Shown here piece by piece: positions 36,257-45,309 of a stretch of DNA of 64,000 bases (the stretch's first letter is position 1; each line of letters opens with the position of its first letter). Source of the stretch: Lachnospiraceae bacterium (GTDB lineage: Bacteria; Bacillota; Clostridia; Lachnospirales; Lachnospiraceae); assembly GCA_910574965.1 (NCBI GenBank), contig CAJTDB010000011.1:96536-160535 (forward strand), written 5' to 3'. Made by a program: the position numbers and the translations under genes. Under the pieces are notes generated by a model, which made no database searches, had not been told where the DNA came from, and was given only the letters and a program-made list of their open reading frames with translations.

Positions 36257-36760
36257 TTATTCCTCTGCCCCGGAAAATACATGCTTTTGAGGGTTCTCTA
36301 CTGCTCCGCTCTTCCCCCCGGTCTTTCTGCACAGACAGATCTCTCCGATTTCCATGGTCTTGTCCAGTGCCTTGCACATATCATAAACCGTCAGAAGCGC
36401 AACGCTCACTCCGGTCAGCGCCTCCATCTCCACTCCGGTCTTCCCGGTCACCTTCACAGTGCACCAGCAGTAAATGGTCCGTTCTTTTGGAACCATCTCA
36501 AAACGTATCCTGCAGTTGGTAATGGGCAGGATATGGCACATGGGGATCAGCTCCGCCGTACGCTTGGCCCCCATAATCCCCGCAGTTGTGGCAACTCCCA
36601 GGACATCCCCTTTTCCGATCTTTCCCTGCTCCACTGCTTCATAAACTGCCTGACTCACTGTGATCTTTCCGGCTGCTGTTGCTTCACGGACCGTATCCTG
36701 TTTGTCTGTCACATCCACCATAACCGCTTTTCCATGCTCATCGAAATGCGTCAGTTCCAT
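36257..36760 (-). CDS. moaC: Cyclic pyranopterin monophosphate synthase
   Basis: The 167-residue enzyme performs the second molybdenum-cofactor step after MoaA. Family motifs: [14 protein letters not shown] near the N-terminus, [15 protein letters not shown], and [29 protein letters not shown] [16 protein letters not shown] with [11 protein letters not shown] 36760 follows AAGGGGGATAAAAG. It faces moaA; the 177 bases between their stops hold no recognisable gene. Confidence 0.96.
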   Translation of the reverse strand: MELTHFDEHGKAVMVDVTDKQDTVREATAAGKITVSQAVYEAVEQGKIGKGDVLGVATTAGIMGAKRTAELIPMCHILPITNCRIRFEMVPKERTIYCWCTVKVTGKTGVEMEALTGVSVALLTVYDMCKALDKTMEIGEICLCRKTGGKSGAVENPQKHVFSGAEE

Positions 36761-36845
36761 CTTTTATCCCCCTTGTACTTTATTTACGTTTATCTTATCA
36801 TGGTCAGACCTTCTTCACAAGTGCAGGCACCGAAAGCGTCTCTGT

Positions 36846-37226
36846 TCAGGAAAGCATCCCTCCCAGCATCCCGCCCCCCATGCACAAAATAAATGCAGTA
36901 ATAAATCCGGAGCTGCTGCTCTGAAGTTCCCGGTTTACTGCCAGAGACACCAGCGTCATGACAAGAAAATAACAAAGTCCCAAAAGCACGCCCCAGAGAA
37001 ACTTTCGGCTCTTCATCATCTTCCCTGCCAGGAAGCCTCCCGTAAAGCAGGACAGAATATAAGTCACTATGATCCCGATCTGAATCCGGCCCTCATCCAG
37101 CCGAAACCGATACAAAAGCCCCGCGATGAAAAGGAGCAGAAGCCCGGTCACCAGGTAGGATACGAGCAGTGCCTTCATGATCCGGATGGCCGAATTTGTA
37201 TACGAATTGATATTGGGCTGTTTCAT
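36846..37226 (-). CDS. TIGR04086-type small membrane protein
   Basis: A 126-residue protein with four predicted membrane helices (about 15-37, 46-66, 74-96, 105-125), a charged loop FRLDEGRIQ, and Gly-rich FTGGFLAGKMM and GGGMLGGML. The helix pattern and size fit the Clostridia family annotated TIGR04086, of unknown function. ATG 37226 follows GGGAGGATCTGTTT. It is divergent from the CNNM gene. Confidence 0.7.
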   Translation of the reverse strand: MKQPNINSYTNSAIRIMKALLVSYLVTGLLLLFIAGLLYRFRLDEGRIQIGIIVTYILSCFTGGFLAGKMMKSRKFLWGVLLGLCYFLVMTLVSLAVNRELQSSSSGFITAFILCMGGGMLGGMLS

Positions 37227-37292
37227 AAACAGATCCTCCCTCTTAGTTTCTGTTCTTATTTTATGCATTCCCGGTCCGTTTATGTCTGGGTA

Positions 37293-37321
37293 TTGCATTT
37301 TCTGCCAAAATATCGTATACT
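37293..37321 (+). promoter_or_regulatory. Promoter for the CNNM-family gene
   Basis: TTGCAT (37293-37298), a 17-base spacer and TATACT (37316-37321), about 80 bases before the TTG start of the gene. Confidence 0.65.
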
Positions 37322-37399
37322 TAATAACTACTTAGCAATGTAAAAAGCCCGCTGACTCAGGGGCTGCACTGCATAAATGTATAAAAGGAGTGAACTATT

Positions 37400-38713
37400 T
37401 TGGACCCAAGTGACGCCATACAGGTGCTGGTACTTCTGGCCCTGATTGGTCTCTCCGCATTTTTTTCTTCTGCGGAGACCGCACTGGTAACTGTAAACAA
37501 GATCCGGATCAGAAATCTCATTGACGAAGGCAGCAAACGCGCCCTCACCCTCTCCAAGGTCACGGAAGACCAGGGAAAGATGCTGAGCGCCATACTGATC
37601 GGGAACAATATCGTTAATATTTCCGCCTCCTCCCTCTCGACCATTCTGGTCACCAGATGGCTTGGAGGTACAGGTCTGGCTGCTTTTGCGGCAGGTATTT
37701 CCACCGGCGTATTGACCCTCGTCGTTCTCGTCTTCGGGGAGATCACACCGAAAACCTGCGCCACTATCCATTCCGAAAAGATTGCGCTTGCTTATGCCCC
37801 TATTATTTATGGGTGGATGATTCTTGCGACCCCGTTGATTTTTATAATGAACAGTCTCTCTATGGGAATCTTATTTCTTATGCGTGTAGATCCCAACGAC
37901 AAATCTGAAGCATACACTGAAGAAGAGATTCGGACCATCGTAGAGGTCAGCCATGAAGACGGTGTCATTGAACCGGAAGAACGCATGATGATTAACAACG
38001 TATTTGATTTCGGAGACGCCACGGCCAAAGACATCATGGTCCCTAAAGTGGATATGAGTTTTCTGAATGTGACCGCCAGCTACAACGACATGTTAGAGCT
38101 GTATAAGGAGAATAAATACACCCGGTATCCGGTTTACGAGGAGACAACGGACAATGTCATCGGCATGATTAATGTAAAAGATCTTCTGATTTATGAGGAC
38201 AAGGAGCATTTTGATCCGCGCAACATTATGAGAAATGTTCTCTACACCCATGAACACAAGAAGACTTCTGATATTATGCTGGAAATGAAGAAAAGTTCCA
38301 CCAATCTGGCCATTGTCCTGGATGAATACGGTGTCACTTCCGGCATGGTCACCATGGAAGATCTTCTGGAAGAGATCATCGGTGATATCCGGGATGAATA
38401 TGACGAAGACGAAGAAAAGCTGGTCACGCAAATTTCCGACCGGGAGTTCATCGTTGCCGGAGCTATGAGCCTGGATGATCTGAACGATTATTTGGAGCTG
38501 GAAGACAAGGGGCTTAAGCTGGAATCCGAAGACTATAACTCCATCGGCGGAGTCATTATCGGCCTTCTGGACCATCTTCCGGAGGTAGGCGAGGAAGCTA
38601 CTACAGACAACGGCATCCGCCTGACTGCCGATTCCGTAGAGAAAAACCGCATCAATGAGGTCCATATTTTTCTGCCGGAGACAGAGCACGCGGAGACGCC
38701 GGAGGAAGGCTGA
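37400..38713 (+). CDS. CNNM/CorC-HlyC family membrane protein
   Basis: The 437-residue protein has a DUF21/CNNM transmembrane domain (about 1-190, three to four helices with FFSSAETAL), two CBS domains (about 205-335; YTRYPVYEETTDNVIGMI, LDEYGVTSGMVTMEDLLEE) and a C-terminal CorC_HlyC domain (about 350-430). Such proteins are linked to magnesium/cobalt efflux; the old name hemolysin is misleading. The start is TTG 37400 with AAGGAG nine bases upstream; the next candidate start is well inside the membrane domain. Confidence 0.9.
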   Translation: MDPSDAIQVLVLLALIGLSAFFSSAETALVTVNKIRIRNLIDEGSKRALTLSKVTEDQGKMLSAILIGNNIVNISASSLSTILVTRWLGGTGLAAFAAGISTGVLTLVVLVFGEITPKTCATIHSEKIALAYAPIIYGWMILATPLIFIMNSLSMGILFLMRVDPNDKSEAYTEEEIRTIVEVSHEDGVIEPEERMMINNVFDFGDATAKDIMVPKVDMSFLNVTASYNDMLELYKENKYTRYPVYEETTDNVIGMINVKDLLIYEDKEHFDPRNIMRNVLYTHEHKKTSDIMLEMKKSSTNLAIVLDEYGVTSGMVTMEDLLEEIIGDIRDEYDEDEEKLVTQISDREFIVAGAMSLDDLNDYLELEDKGLKLESEDYNSIGGVIIGLLDHLPEVGEEATTDNGIRLTADSVEKNRINEVHIFLPETEHAETPEEG

Positions 38714-38842
38714 TCTGTTCTGTCGTCTTTATGACCGATATTCTGGGGCGATTGGAAAATGCTGCTTTTCATACAGATAAAGCCGCATTTCCCGAAAGCC
38801 CCTTTTATTTCTACATTTTCATCACAAGGAGGACCATTTGAA

Positions 38843-39322
38843 ATGGGACATATATTTAAATTTCATACGGATGTAGATACGGACCAGATCATCGCATCCC
38901 AGTATCTGCTCTTTCCGACCATTGACGAGATGAAAGAACATACATTCGAGTCTCTGGACCCTGATTTTGCCTCCCAGGCAAAGGAGGGGGATTTTGTCGT
39001 TGCCGCTGAGAATTTCGGCTGCGGCTCTTCCAGAGAACAGGCCCCCGGCGTTCTAAAAGCTCTGGGAATCAAAGCCGTCATCGCCAAATCTTTTGCCCGG
39101 ATCTTTTACCGCAATGCCATCAATATCGGCCTTCCGGTCATCATCTGCCGGGACCTCTACGATCATGTCTCCGGCGGCGACGAGATGGAACTGTCCCTGA
39201 GTGAAGGCATTGCCCGCACCGGCGGACAGGAATATGTCTGTACCAAGCTCCCGCCCTATATGCAGCAGATTTTAGACCAGGGCGGACTGCTGGCATCGCT
39301 CAATGGAATGACAGAAAATTAA
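38843..39322 (+). CDS. Aconitase-superfamily small subunit (LeuD-like), pair 1
   Basis: A 159-residue swivel-domain subunit: DTDQIIASQYL, the loop NFGCGSSREQAP and AKSFARIFYRNAINIGLP. It should pair with the large subunit encoded 73 bases downstream. The family includes isopropylmalate, citraconate, dimethylmalate and homoaconitate dehydratases; sequence alone does not give the substrate. ATG 38843 follows ACAAGGAGGACCATTTGAA; the longer open frame upstream has no site. It is first of four genes in the order small-large-small-large, without leuA or leuB nearby. Confidence 0.85.
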   Translation: MGHIFKFHTDVDTDQIIASQYLLFPTIDEMKEHTFESLDPDFASQAKEGDFVVAAENFGCGSSREQAPGVLKALGIKAVIAKSFARIFYRNAINIGLPVIICRDLYDHVSGGDEMELSLSEGIARTGGQEYVCTKLPPYMQQILDQGGLLASLNGMTEN

Positions 39323-39395
39323 CAAAGTGCAGGGAAACGCTGCACACCGTTTTCCGGTGCCCGGCAGCGTCTTTCAGACAGGAGGATATAGAAAA

Positions 39396-40646
39396 ATGGG
39401 AATGACAATGGCAGAAAAGATCATCGCCCAGGCAGCGGGCGCTGACATTGTAAAGGCAGGAGAAATCCATACGGTAGAGGTAGATCAGCTCTTAAGCAAT
39501 GACGGCACAACGCATCTGACCATCGACATGTACAACAGCAAACTGAACAATCCCCGCATCGCGGACGTAAAGAAGCTTGTCTGGGTCGTGGACCACAACG
39601 TCCCCGCAGACAGCCCCAAGACCGCCGCTTCCCAGAAAAAAATGCGGGATTTTGCCAGAGAACACGGCATCACTTTTTATGAAGGCCAGGGAGTCTGTCA
39701 TCAGATTATGATGGAAAACCATGTCCGCCCGGGAGAACTGATCTTTGGAGCAGACAGCCATACATGTGCCTACGGAGCGCTGGGAGCTTTCGGAACCGGC
39801 ATAGGCTGCACCGACTATCTCTACGCCATGGTAACCGGACGCTCCTGGGTACTGGTTCCGGAGACGATACGTTTCCGTCTGACCGGCAGACTCCCGGAAG
39901 GCGTTTATGCCCGCGATCTGATTCTGACGATCATCGGACGCATCGGCGCCAACGGAGCCAATTATAAGGCCATGGAATTTACCGGAGAGGGCTTAAAGTC
40001 CCTGACCATGAGTGACCGCATAGCCATCTGCAACCTCTGCGTGGAAGCCGGAGCCAAGACCGCTTTGATGGAAGCGGACGACACTGCCCTCTGCTATCTT
40101 CGGGAACACGGCAGAGAGCCAAAAGCCTGCTTTGTCAGCGACGAAGACGCCGTCTTTGCCGCCGATTATGAAATCGATCTTTCTTCCATCGTCCCCATCG
40201 TGGCAAAACCCCATTTTGTGGACCATGTATGTCCCGCAGAGGAGGCAGCAGGCATCCCCATTGACGAAGCATTTCTTGGCTCCTGCAACAACGGGCGGAT
40301 TGAGGATCTCCGGGTGGGTGCCGCACTGCTTCGGGGAAGGCATGTGCATCCGCTGGTCCGTTTTTTGGTCGTTCCGGCCAGCCAGACCGTCTACCGCCAG
40401 GCTTTGGAAGAAGGGCTTCTTCAGATCTTTATGGAGGCCGGCGCCATCGTCATGAATCCCAACTGCAGCGTCTGCTGGGGAAGCTGTCAGGGCGTCATCG
40501 GCGAGGGTGAGACGCTCATCAGCACAGGTACCCGAAATTTTAAGGGACGTGCAGGACATAAAGATTCTTTTGTCTATCTGGCAAGCGCGGCCACTGTGAC
40601 GGCATCTGCTGTCACCGGCAGGATCACGACGGCAGATATGCTGTAA
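39396..40646 (+). CDS. Aconitase-superfamily large subunit (LeuC-like), pair 1
   Basis: The 416-residue catalytic subunit keeps the three [4Fe-4S] Cys positions: C297 in GSCNNGR, and C357 and C360 in NCSVC. Several usually invariant neighbours differ from the family pattern and from pair 2: GSCNNGR instead of GSCTNGR, DSHTCAYG instead of DSHTTTYG, and NPNCSVCWGSC instead of PGCG-C. A changed substrate is plausible. ATG 39396 follows CAGGAGGATATAGAAAA. The next gene is a second small subunit 58 bases on. Confidence 0.85.
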   Translation: MGMTMAEKIIAQAAGADIVKAGEIHTVEVDQLLSNDGTTHLTIDMYNSKLNNPRIADVKKLVWVVDHNVPADSPKTAASQKKMRDFAREHGITFYEGQGVCHQIMMENHVRPGELIFGADSHTCAYGALGAFGTGIGCTDYLYAMVTGRSWVLVPETIRFRLTGRLPEGVYARDLILTIIGRIGANGANYKAMEFTGEGLKSLTMSDRIAICNLCVEAGAKTALMEADDTALCYLREHGREPKACFVSDEDAVFAADYEIDLSSIVPIVAKPHFVDHVCPAEEAAGIPIDEAFLGSCNNGRIEDLRVGAALLRGRHVHPLVRFLVVPASQTVYRQALEEGLLQIFMEAGAIVMNPNCSVCWGSCQGVIGEGETLISTGTRNFKGRAGHKDSFVYLASAATVTASAVTGRITTADML

Positions 40647-40704
40647 ATCCAGGACGAAATCATACGATCCTGGCAGAAAACAGACAGAAAGCAGGTGTAT
40701 TTTC

Positions 40705-41202
40705 ATGAATGAGACATTTACCGGCAGGGTATGGACACTGGGAGACGATATTGACACGGACATTATCATCCCTACCGAATACCTGGCCTTAAAGACTGTA
40801 AAGGATATGGCACCCTATGCCTTCTCACCCCTTCGTCCGGAGCTTGCATCCCAGATCCAGGAAGGGGATATTCTTGTAGCCGGCAAGAATTTCGGCTGCG
40901 GCTCCTCCAGAGAACAGGCACCGGAAATCATCAAGGCACTGGGCATCCGCTGTGTGATCGCCAAGTCCTTTGCGCGCATCTTCTTCCGCAACGCCATCAA
41001 CAACGGACTGCTGCTGATTGAAAATGCCGGTCTTCGGGACGCAGTATCCGAGGGGGACCAAATTAAGGTCCGGGTTAATGAGAAGATCATTCATCAGGAA
41101 AAGGAGTATCCGATCGTATCCCTTCCGCAAAACCTGATGGACATCATCGATGCCGGCGGGCTGGTGAAGGCTATGCGCCGCCTGAATGGACTGGAGGATT
41201 AG
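40705..41202 (+). CDS. Aconitase-superfamily small subunit (LeuD-like), pair 2
   Basis: The 165-residue swivel subunit has DIDTDIIIPTEYL, NFGCGSSREQAP and AKSFARIFFRNAINNGL. It is clearly paralogous to pair 1 but diverged (longer N-terminus, GRVWTLGDD). ATG 40705 follows AGCAGGTGTATTTTC. Its stop is three bases before the large-subunit start, so the two are coupled. Confidence 0.88.
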   Translation: MNETFTGRVWTLGDDIDTDIIIPTEYLALKTVKDMAPYAFSPLRPELASQIQEGDILVAGKNFGCGSSREQAPEIIKALGIRCVIAKSFARIFFRNAINNGLLLIENAGLRDAVSEGDQIKVRVNEKIIHQEKEYPIVSLPQNLMDIIDAGGLVKAMRRLNGLED

Positions 41203-41205
41203 AGC

Positions 41206-42450
41206 ATGGGACAGACAATCATCGAGAAGATCATAAGCCGCAATACCGGGCAGACGGTAATGCCCGGAGATATCGTGACCGTCCAGGTGGACCGGGTCAT
41301 GATTCACGACATTTTCATCCCTTTTGTGGCGGAAAAATTTAAAGAAATGGGCTTTACCCGTCTCTGGGACCCGGACAAAGCAGTACTGATCTACGACCAT
41401 CTGGTCCCGGCCAGCCAGGTGGACGACACCCGGCATTTTCGGATCGGCAATGAATTTGCAGAAACGTACGGCATGAAGCATGTACACCGCAGCGACGGAA
41501 TCTGTCATCAGCTTATGACGGAAGCTCTTTATGTAAAGCCTGGAGATATTGTATTTGGAACTGACAGCCATACAACTACTTACGGATGTGTCGGCGCCTT
41601 TTCCTCCGGTATCGGTTACACGGAGATGGCCAGCATCCTGGGCACCGGGACCATGTGGATACGGGTACCGGAAACCATCAAAGTTGTCATCGAAGGAACG
41701 CTTCCTTCCAATGTCACTTCTAAGGATGTCATCCTGCGCCTGATCGGAGATTTGCGTGCAGACGGCGCCACTTATCAGGCACTGGAATTCTGCGGAGATA
41801 CCGTAGAGCACATGACGGTTGCCAGCCGTATGACCATGGCAAATATGGCTGTCGAGGCCGGCGCCAAATGCGCCCTGTTCACCCCTGACGAAAAAACGGC
41901 CGAATACTGCCGGATCCCCCTGACAGACCGCGAACGGTCACTGACCGGCGATGAGGATGCGGTCTATTCCCGTACGCTCCACTACCGGGCAGAAGATCTC
42001 ATACCGGTCCTTGCCTGTCCGTCCCAGGTGGACAATATCCATCCGGTCCGTGAACTTGCAGGAACTCCCATTGACCAGGTATTCATCGGCTCCTGCACCA
42101 ATGGACGTCTGGAAGATCTTCAGAGAGCGGCGGCGGTTCTGAAAGGAAAGAAAGTGGCTCCGTTTGTGAAGCTCATTGTCACGCCGGCCAGCCGGAAGGT
42201 TTATGAACAGGCTTTAGAGGACGGCACGCTGGCAGTCCTGGCCAAAGCCGGTGCCATTATCACGCATCCGGGCTGCGGACTTTGCTGCGGAAGGACCGGA
42301 GGCATCCTATCCGACAACGAACGGGTAGTGGCCACGAACAATCGGAATTTTCTCGGACGTATGGGAACTTCCAAAGTGGAAATCTTCCTGGCTTCTCCGG
42401 CAACGGCGGCAGCATGTGCCGTAGCGGGAAAGATCGCAGTGCCGGAATAA
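41206..42450 (+). CDS. Aconitase-superfamily large subunit (LeuC-like), pair 2
   Basis: The 414-residue hydro-lyase subunit has textbook cluster ligands: C297 in GSCTNGR, C357 and C360 in PGCGLC, and GTDSHTTTYG. It resembles the archaeal-type LeuC/homoaconitase/dimethylmalate dehydratase branch. GGAGGATTAGAGC before ATG 41206 overlaps the previous stop. With no leucine genes in the window, a role in catabolism of a branched or dicarboxylic acid is as likely as leucine synthesis. Confidence 0.9.
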   Translation: MGQTIIEKIISRNTGQTVMPGDIVTVQVDRVMIHDIFIPFVAEKFKEMGFTRLWDPDKAVLIYDHLVPASQVDDTRHFRIGNEFAETYGMKHVHRSDGICHQLMTEALYVKPGDIVFGTDSHTTTYGCVGAFSSGIGYTEMASILGTGTMWIRVPETIKVVIEGTLPSNVTSKDVILRLIGDLRADGATYQALEFCGDTVEHMTVASRMTMANMAVEAGAKCALFTPDEKTAEYCRIPLTDRERSLTGDEDAVYSRTLHYRAEDLIPVLACPSQVDNIHPVRELAGTPIDQVFIGSCTNGRLEDLQRAAAVLKGKKVAPFVKLIVTPASRKVYEQALEDGTLAVLAKAGAIITHPGCGLCCGRTGGILSDNERVVATNNRNFLGRMGTSKVEIFLASPATAAACAVAGKIAVPE

Positions 42451-42467
42451 TATGATATAAAAGACAA

Positions 42468-42522
42468 AGCAGCCAAAGAGCGAAACCCCGGCAGCAGACA
42501 AGGTTTCACCCTTTGGCTGCTT
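42468..42522. terminator. Bidirectional terminator between the aconitase-family operon and the AEC gene
   Basis: AGCAGCCAAAG (42468-42478) pairs with CTTTGGCTGCT (42511-42521), with an inner GAAACC/GGTTTC extension. It lies between convergent genes. Confidence 0.85.
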
Positions 42523-42549
42523 CTGGCTGACAGTATATGGCAGATTCTT

Positions 42550-43482
42550 TTACAGTATTGACTGGGCCAGAAGAATGATCAAAGGCATCGTCAGAATACT
42601 GCCAAAGGTCGTCAGAACGTTGATAGAGGAAGCATAACCGGGGTCTTTGTTGCAGAGCTGTGCAAGCTGAGTCAGAGAAGTTGCAGCGGGACCGCAGGCT
42701 CCGAGCGTGACGATCAGATAGATGTCCGGACTGATCCGGAAGGGGAAATATTTCCACAGGAGAAAGGCCGTTATCATGGCAAGGAGCGGGAAAAGGAGCA
42801 GGCGAAGAGCGGTAACCAGATAGATTCTCCGGTTGGCAAAGGTCTGTCCAAGATCCAGTTCGGCGATCAGCATACCAACGGTCAGCATAGCCGTCGGACC
42901 CATACAGGCTCCAAGTCCGGATACTGCTGTATGAACAGAATACGGAAGGGTCCAGCCAAGGACCAGGAAAAGCACACCTGCAAAGATGGATAGGATGCAG
43001 GGATGGAGGCAGATTTTTTTCAAAGCCCCCTCGCTGGTCCCCCGGATCTGGATCTGTCCGTGACTCCACATAAAGATGCTCTGTACAAACATATAAGCGC
43101 TTGTATAGAACACCAGTTCTTCTCCGAAAACTCCCGCCACCAGAGGGATAATGAGATTGCCGGCGTTGCTGTAGATGACCGAAGTAGATTCTATGGCATT
43201 CATGGACCAAAGGCGCTTCAGCACGCCCATGACCAGAAAGAAAACCAGATGAATCAGGCTCACTGCCAGAAGCGCATAGAAAAAGCCGCCCAGCCGTTCC
43301 TTCGTCATATGGGTCTGGAAAGACAGGAAAATGGCACAGGGGGTACAGAGATAGACGCAGACGGCGGACAGCCCTCTGCTTCCCTCATGGCTGATAATGT
43401 CTGTTTTGCGGACCGCGTACCCGGCCAGCCCCATAAGAACCAGCCCCGCGATCTGCTTCATTAGTAAAATACTGATTTCCAT
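42550..43482 (-). CDS. AEC-family transporter
   Basis: The 310-residue protein has about ten hydrophobic helices in two halves and AEC features (NAGNLIIPLVAGVFG, ACGPAATSLTQLAQL). The family covers auxin-efflux-like carriers; bacterial members move malate, malonate or other organic acids. It is convergent with the aconitase-family operon, so a shared organic-acid substrate is possible but not shown. ATG 43482 lies two bases after the sigma-like gene's stop, suggesting co-transcription from the EamA gene onward. Confidence 0.88.
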   Translation of the reverse strand: MEISILLMKQIAGLVLMGLAGYAVRKTDIISHEGSRGLSAVCVYLCTPCAIFLSFQTHMTKERLGGFFYALLAVSLIHLVFFLVMGVLKRLWSMNAIESTSVIYSNAGNLIIPLVAGVFGEELVFYTSAYMFVQSIFMWSHGQIQIRGTSEGALKKICLHPCILSIFAGVLFLVLGWTLPYSVHTAVSGLGACMGPTAMLTVGMLIAELDLGQTFANRRIYLVTALRLLLFPLLAMITAFLLWKYFPFRISPDIYLIVTLGACGPAATSLTQLAQLCNKDPGYASSINVLTTFGSILTMPLIILLAQSIL

Positions 43483-43484
43483 CG

Positions 43485-44237
43485 TTATTTTCCATCCGCC
43501 ATCTCGATCTGCTCTCCGGCAATCCGAAGCAGATCTTCCAGTTCGTCTATGGGCATATCCAAATACAGGGACAATTCTTCCGGCGTTACCTGCCTGCCCA
43601 TCTCCTCTGTCAGTTCTGTAATGGAGTCCGCCAGCCGGTTCAGCTTCTCTGCAATCTGTTCTCCGGTATGATCTGAGCCGGCCTGCATGTCCAGCGCTCC
43701 TCGGATGGCACGGCAGATCTCAGACTCAAGATATTCTTTCCAGGAAATCTCCTCGTCTTTTAATCCCAGGGTATCCACCCCGATCATAAGTCCCAGATTT
43801 CCCTCCTGCACCAGATCCTGCAGAGGAAGGCCCTGACGGATATAGGCTTTGGCTGCCGGCAGGACCAGATCCATACAGTGTTCCGTCAAAAGCCGTTTGG
43901 ACTTTTCATGGCCTTCTGATGCACGGGACACCAGTTCCTCCAAATGTTCCTCCGGCTGTTTTACAGCCAACCGCATATCTTTTTGATACTGTTTTAAAAA
44001 TTCCTGTTCTTCTGCCGTATAGGATTCCTCTTTTGCCTCCGTCTGCAGAGGCTCTGCGCCTTCTGCCTGGATCTTCTTAGACGCAAGATACTCATAAACG
44101 AGGGGACGCTGTTCTTCATTCAGGTCCATATCCCGAAAAAACGTCTGTATTTCTTCCTTTGTAAGCTTCCGATTTTGATTCTCTGCACTGGCCAGAAGCG
44201 CAGAGAGCGCCGTACGGAATCTGCTTTGTTCATCCAT
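43485..44237 (-). CDS. Sigma-70-like protein lacking region 4
   Basis: The 250-residue acidic protein has a region-1.1-like start (TKEEIQTFFRDMDLNEEQR), then a region 2-like block (LVLPAAKAYIRQGLPLQDLVQEGNLGLMIGVDTL, positions about 130-165) and a region 3-like helix-turn-helix (TELTEEMGRQVTPEELSLYL, about 205-225). It ends at about 250 with no region 4, the domain that reads the -35 box. The part of region 2 that melts the -10 box is also poorly conserved. It may be an anti-/co-sigma-like regulator or a degenerate sigma factor. ATG 44237 follows AGGAGGCTGCAGC and overlaps the EamA gene by eight bases. Confidence 0.65.
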   Translation of the reverse strand: MDEQSRFRTALSALLASAENQNRKLTKEEIQTFFRDMDLNEEQRPLVYEYLASKKIQAEGAEPLQTEAKEESYTAEEQEFLKQYQKDMRLAVKQPEEHLEELVSRASEGHEKSKRLLTEHCMDLVLPAAKAYIRQGLPLQDLVQEGNLGLMIGVDTLGLKDEEISWKEYLESEICRAIRGALDMQAGSDHTGEQIAEKLNRLADSITELTEEMGRQVTPEELSLYLDMPIDELEDLLRIAGEQIEMADGK

Positions 44238-45174
44238 GCTGCAGCCTCCTTCTTCCCTCCTGAAGCAGCTCTTCTTTTCTCTGATTCAGGGAAATAATAA
44301 ATACCGTTGACAATACAAATACAAAGCCCAGAAAATCCACCGGCTGAAAACGGACCTTCAGCCAAAGAGCAGAGATAACCGCAGCCGCCACAGGCTCGAT
44401 GCAGGCCAGCATACTGGCGCTTGTGGCTCCCACCAGCTTCACCCCTGTCAAATAGAAATCAAAGGCACAGATCGTCCCAAAGCACACAATAAAGACCATC
44501 GCCAGCACGGTCTGCATGTCTACCACCGGAGAAAGCGTCCATGGACGCATCAAAAGCATCAGCACCAGTCCGCCCAGAAGCATCCCCCAGCCAAGGGTCA
44601 GAAGCGTCGAATATTTCTTCATCAGATTCGCCGGCTGCAGGGTATAGATCACAAGGGTCACTGCCGATATTACCCCCCATAAAAGCGCCTTTCCCGGTAT
44701 GGCAAGCTCTGAGACATTTCCATGGGTTGCCAGAATAAACGTCCCGAACATGGAACAAAACAGTGCCGCTAACTCATATGCTTTCGGCCTCTTCCGCTCC
44801 TTTGCGCACAGCCAGACCAGAATCAGGGCAGGCCCTGTGTACTGTAAAACCGTCGCCGTGCCTGCATTGGAATACTGGATCGTCGTAAAGTAAGAATATT
44901 GACAGAGCATCATCCCGAAAACAGAGAAGATCAGAATATCTTTTCTCCCTTCCCTTTCCCGCCACACATCCAGCACTCTGCCCTTCTCTTTTAAAGTCAG
45001 CCAAAGCAGAATCAAAAGCCCTGCAAAAGTCAGCCGGAAAGGCACCAGCCAGCCGGACGTCACTTCTTTATATTGAAACAAATACTGCCCACAGCTTCCG
45101 CAGAACCCCCACAAGGTCCCGCCCAGGAGCGTCAGTATAATCCCTTTCCTTTGGAAATTCTTTTTCTCATTCAT
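44230..45174 (-). CDS. EamA-family (DMT) transporter
   Basis: The 314-residue membrane protein has two EamA repeats, about ten helices; the first starts LTLLGGTLWGFCGSCGQYLF and the second ALLWGVISAVTLVIYTLQP. The family exports or imports amino acids, nucleosides or other metabolites. ATG 45174 follows GAGGAGCAGACAG. It is first of a three-gene group with the sigma-like and AEC genes and divergent from the amidase gene. Confidence 0.9.
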   Translation of the reverse strand: MNEKKNFQRKGIILTLLGGTLWGFCGSCGQYLFQYKEVTSGWLVPFRLTFAGLLILLWLTLKEKGRVLDVWREREGRKDILIFSVFGMMLCQYSYFTTIQYSNAGTATVLQYTGPALILVWLCAKERKRPKAYELAALFCSMFGTFILATHGNVSELAIPGKALLWGVISAVTLVIYTLQPANLMKKYSTLLTLGWGMLLGGLVLMLLMRPWTLSPVVDMQTVLAMVFIVCFGTICAFDFYLTGVKLVGATSASMLACIEPVAAAVISALWLKVRFQPVDFLGFVFVLSTVFIISLNQRKEELLQEGRRRLQHG

Positions 45175-45309
45175 CTGTCTGCTCCTCTCATGAAATCTTA
45201 TCCATCATACTCTATCTTCCGAAAAAAATCCAGTCTTTTCCCATTTTCTTCCGTCACGCCAAAGACGTTCTTCACATATAGTATGATAAAAGCTTTCAGG
45301 GAATCATTT

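Noticed and set aside
36114..36377. 87-residue minus-strand frame after moaC
   Set aside because: It overlaps the end of moaC in another frame, with skewed composition and no ribosome site.
38843..42450. Calling the four genes leuD, leuC, leuD, leuC
   Set aside because: No other leucine genes are nearby, there are two diverged pairs, and pair 1 has atypical active-site residues, so the substrate is left open.
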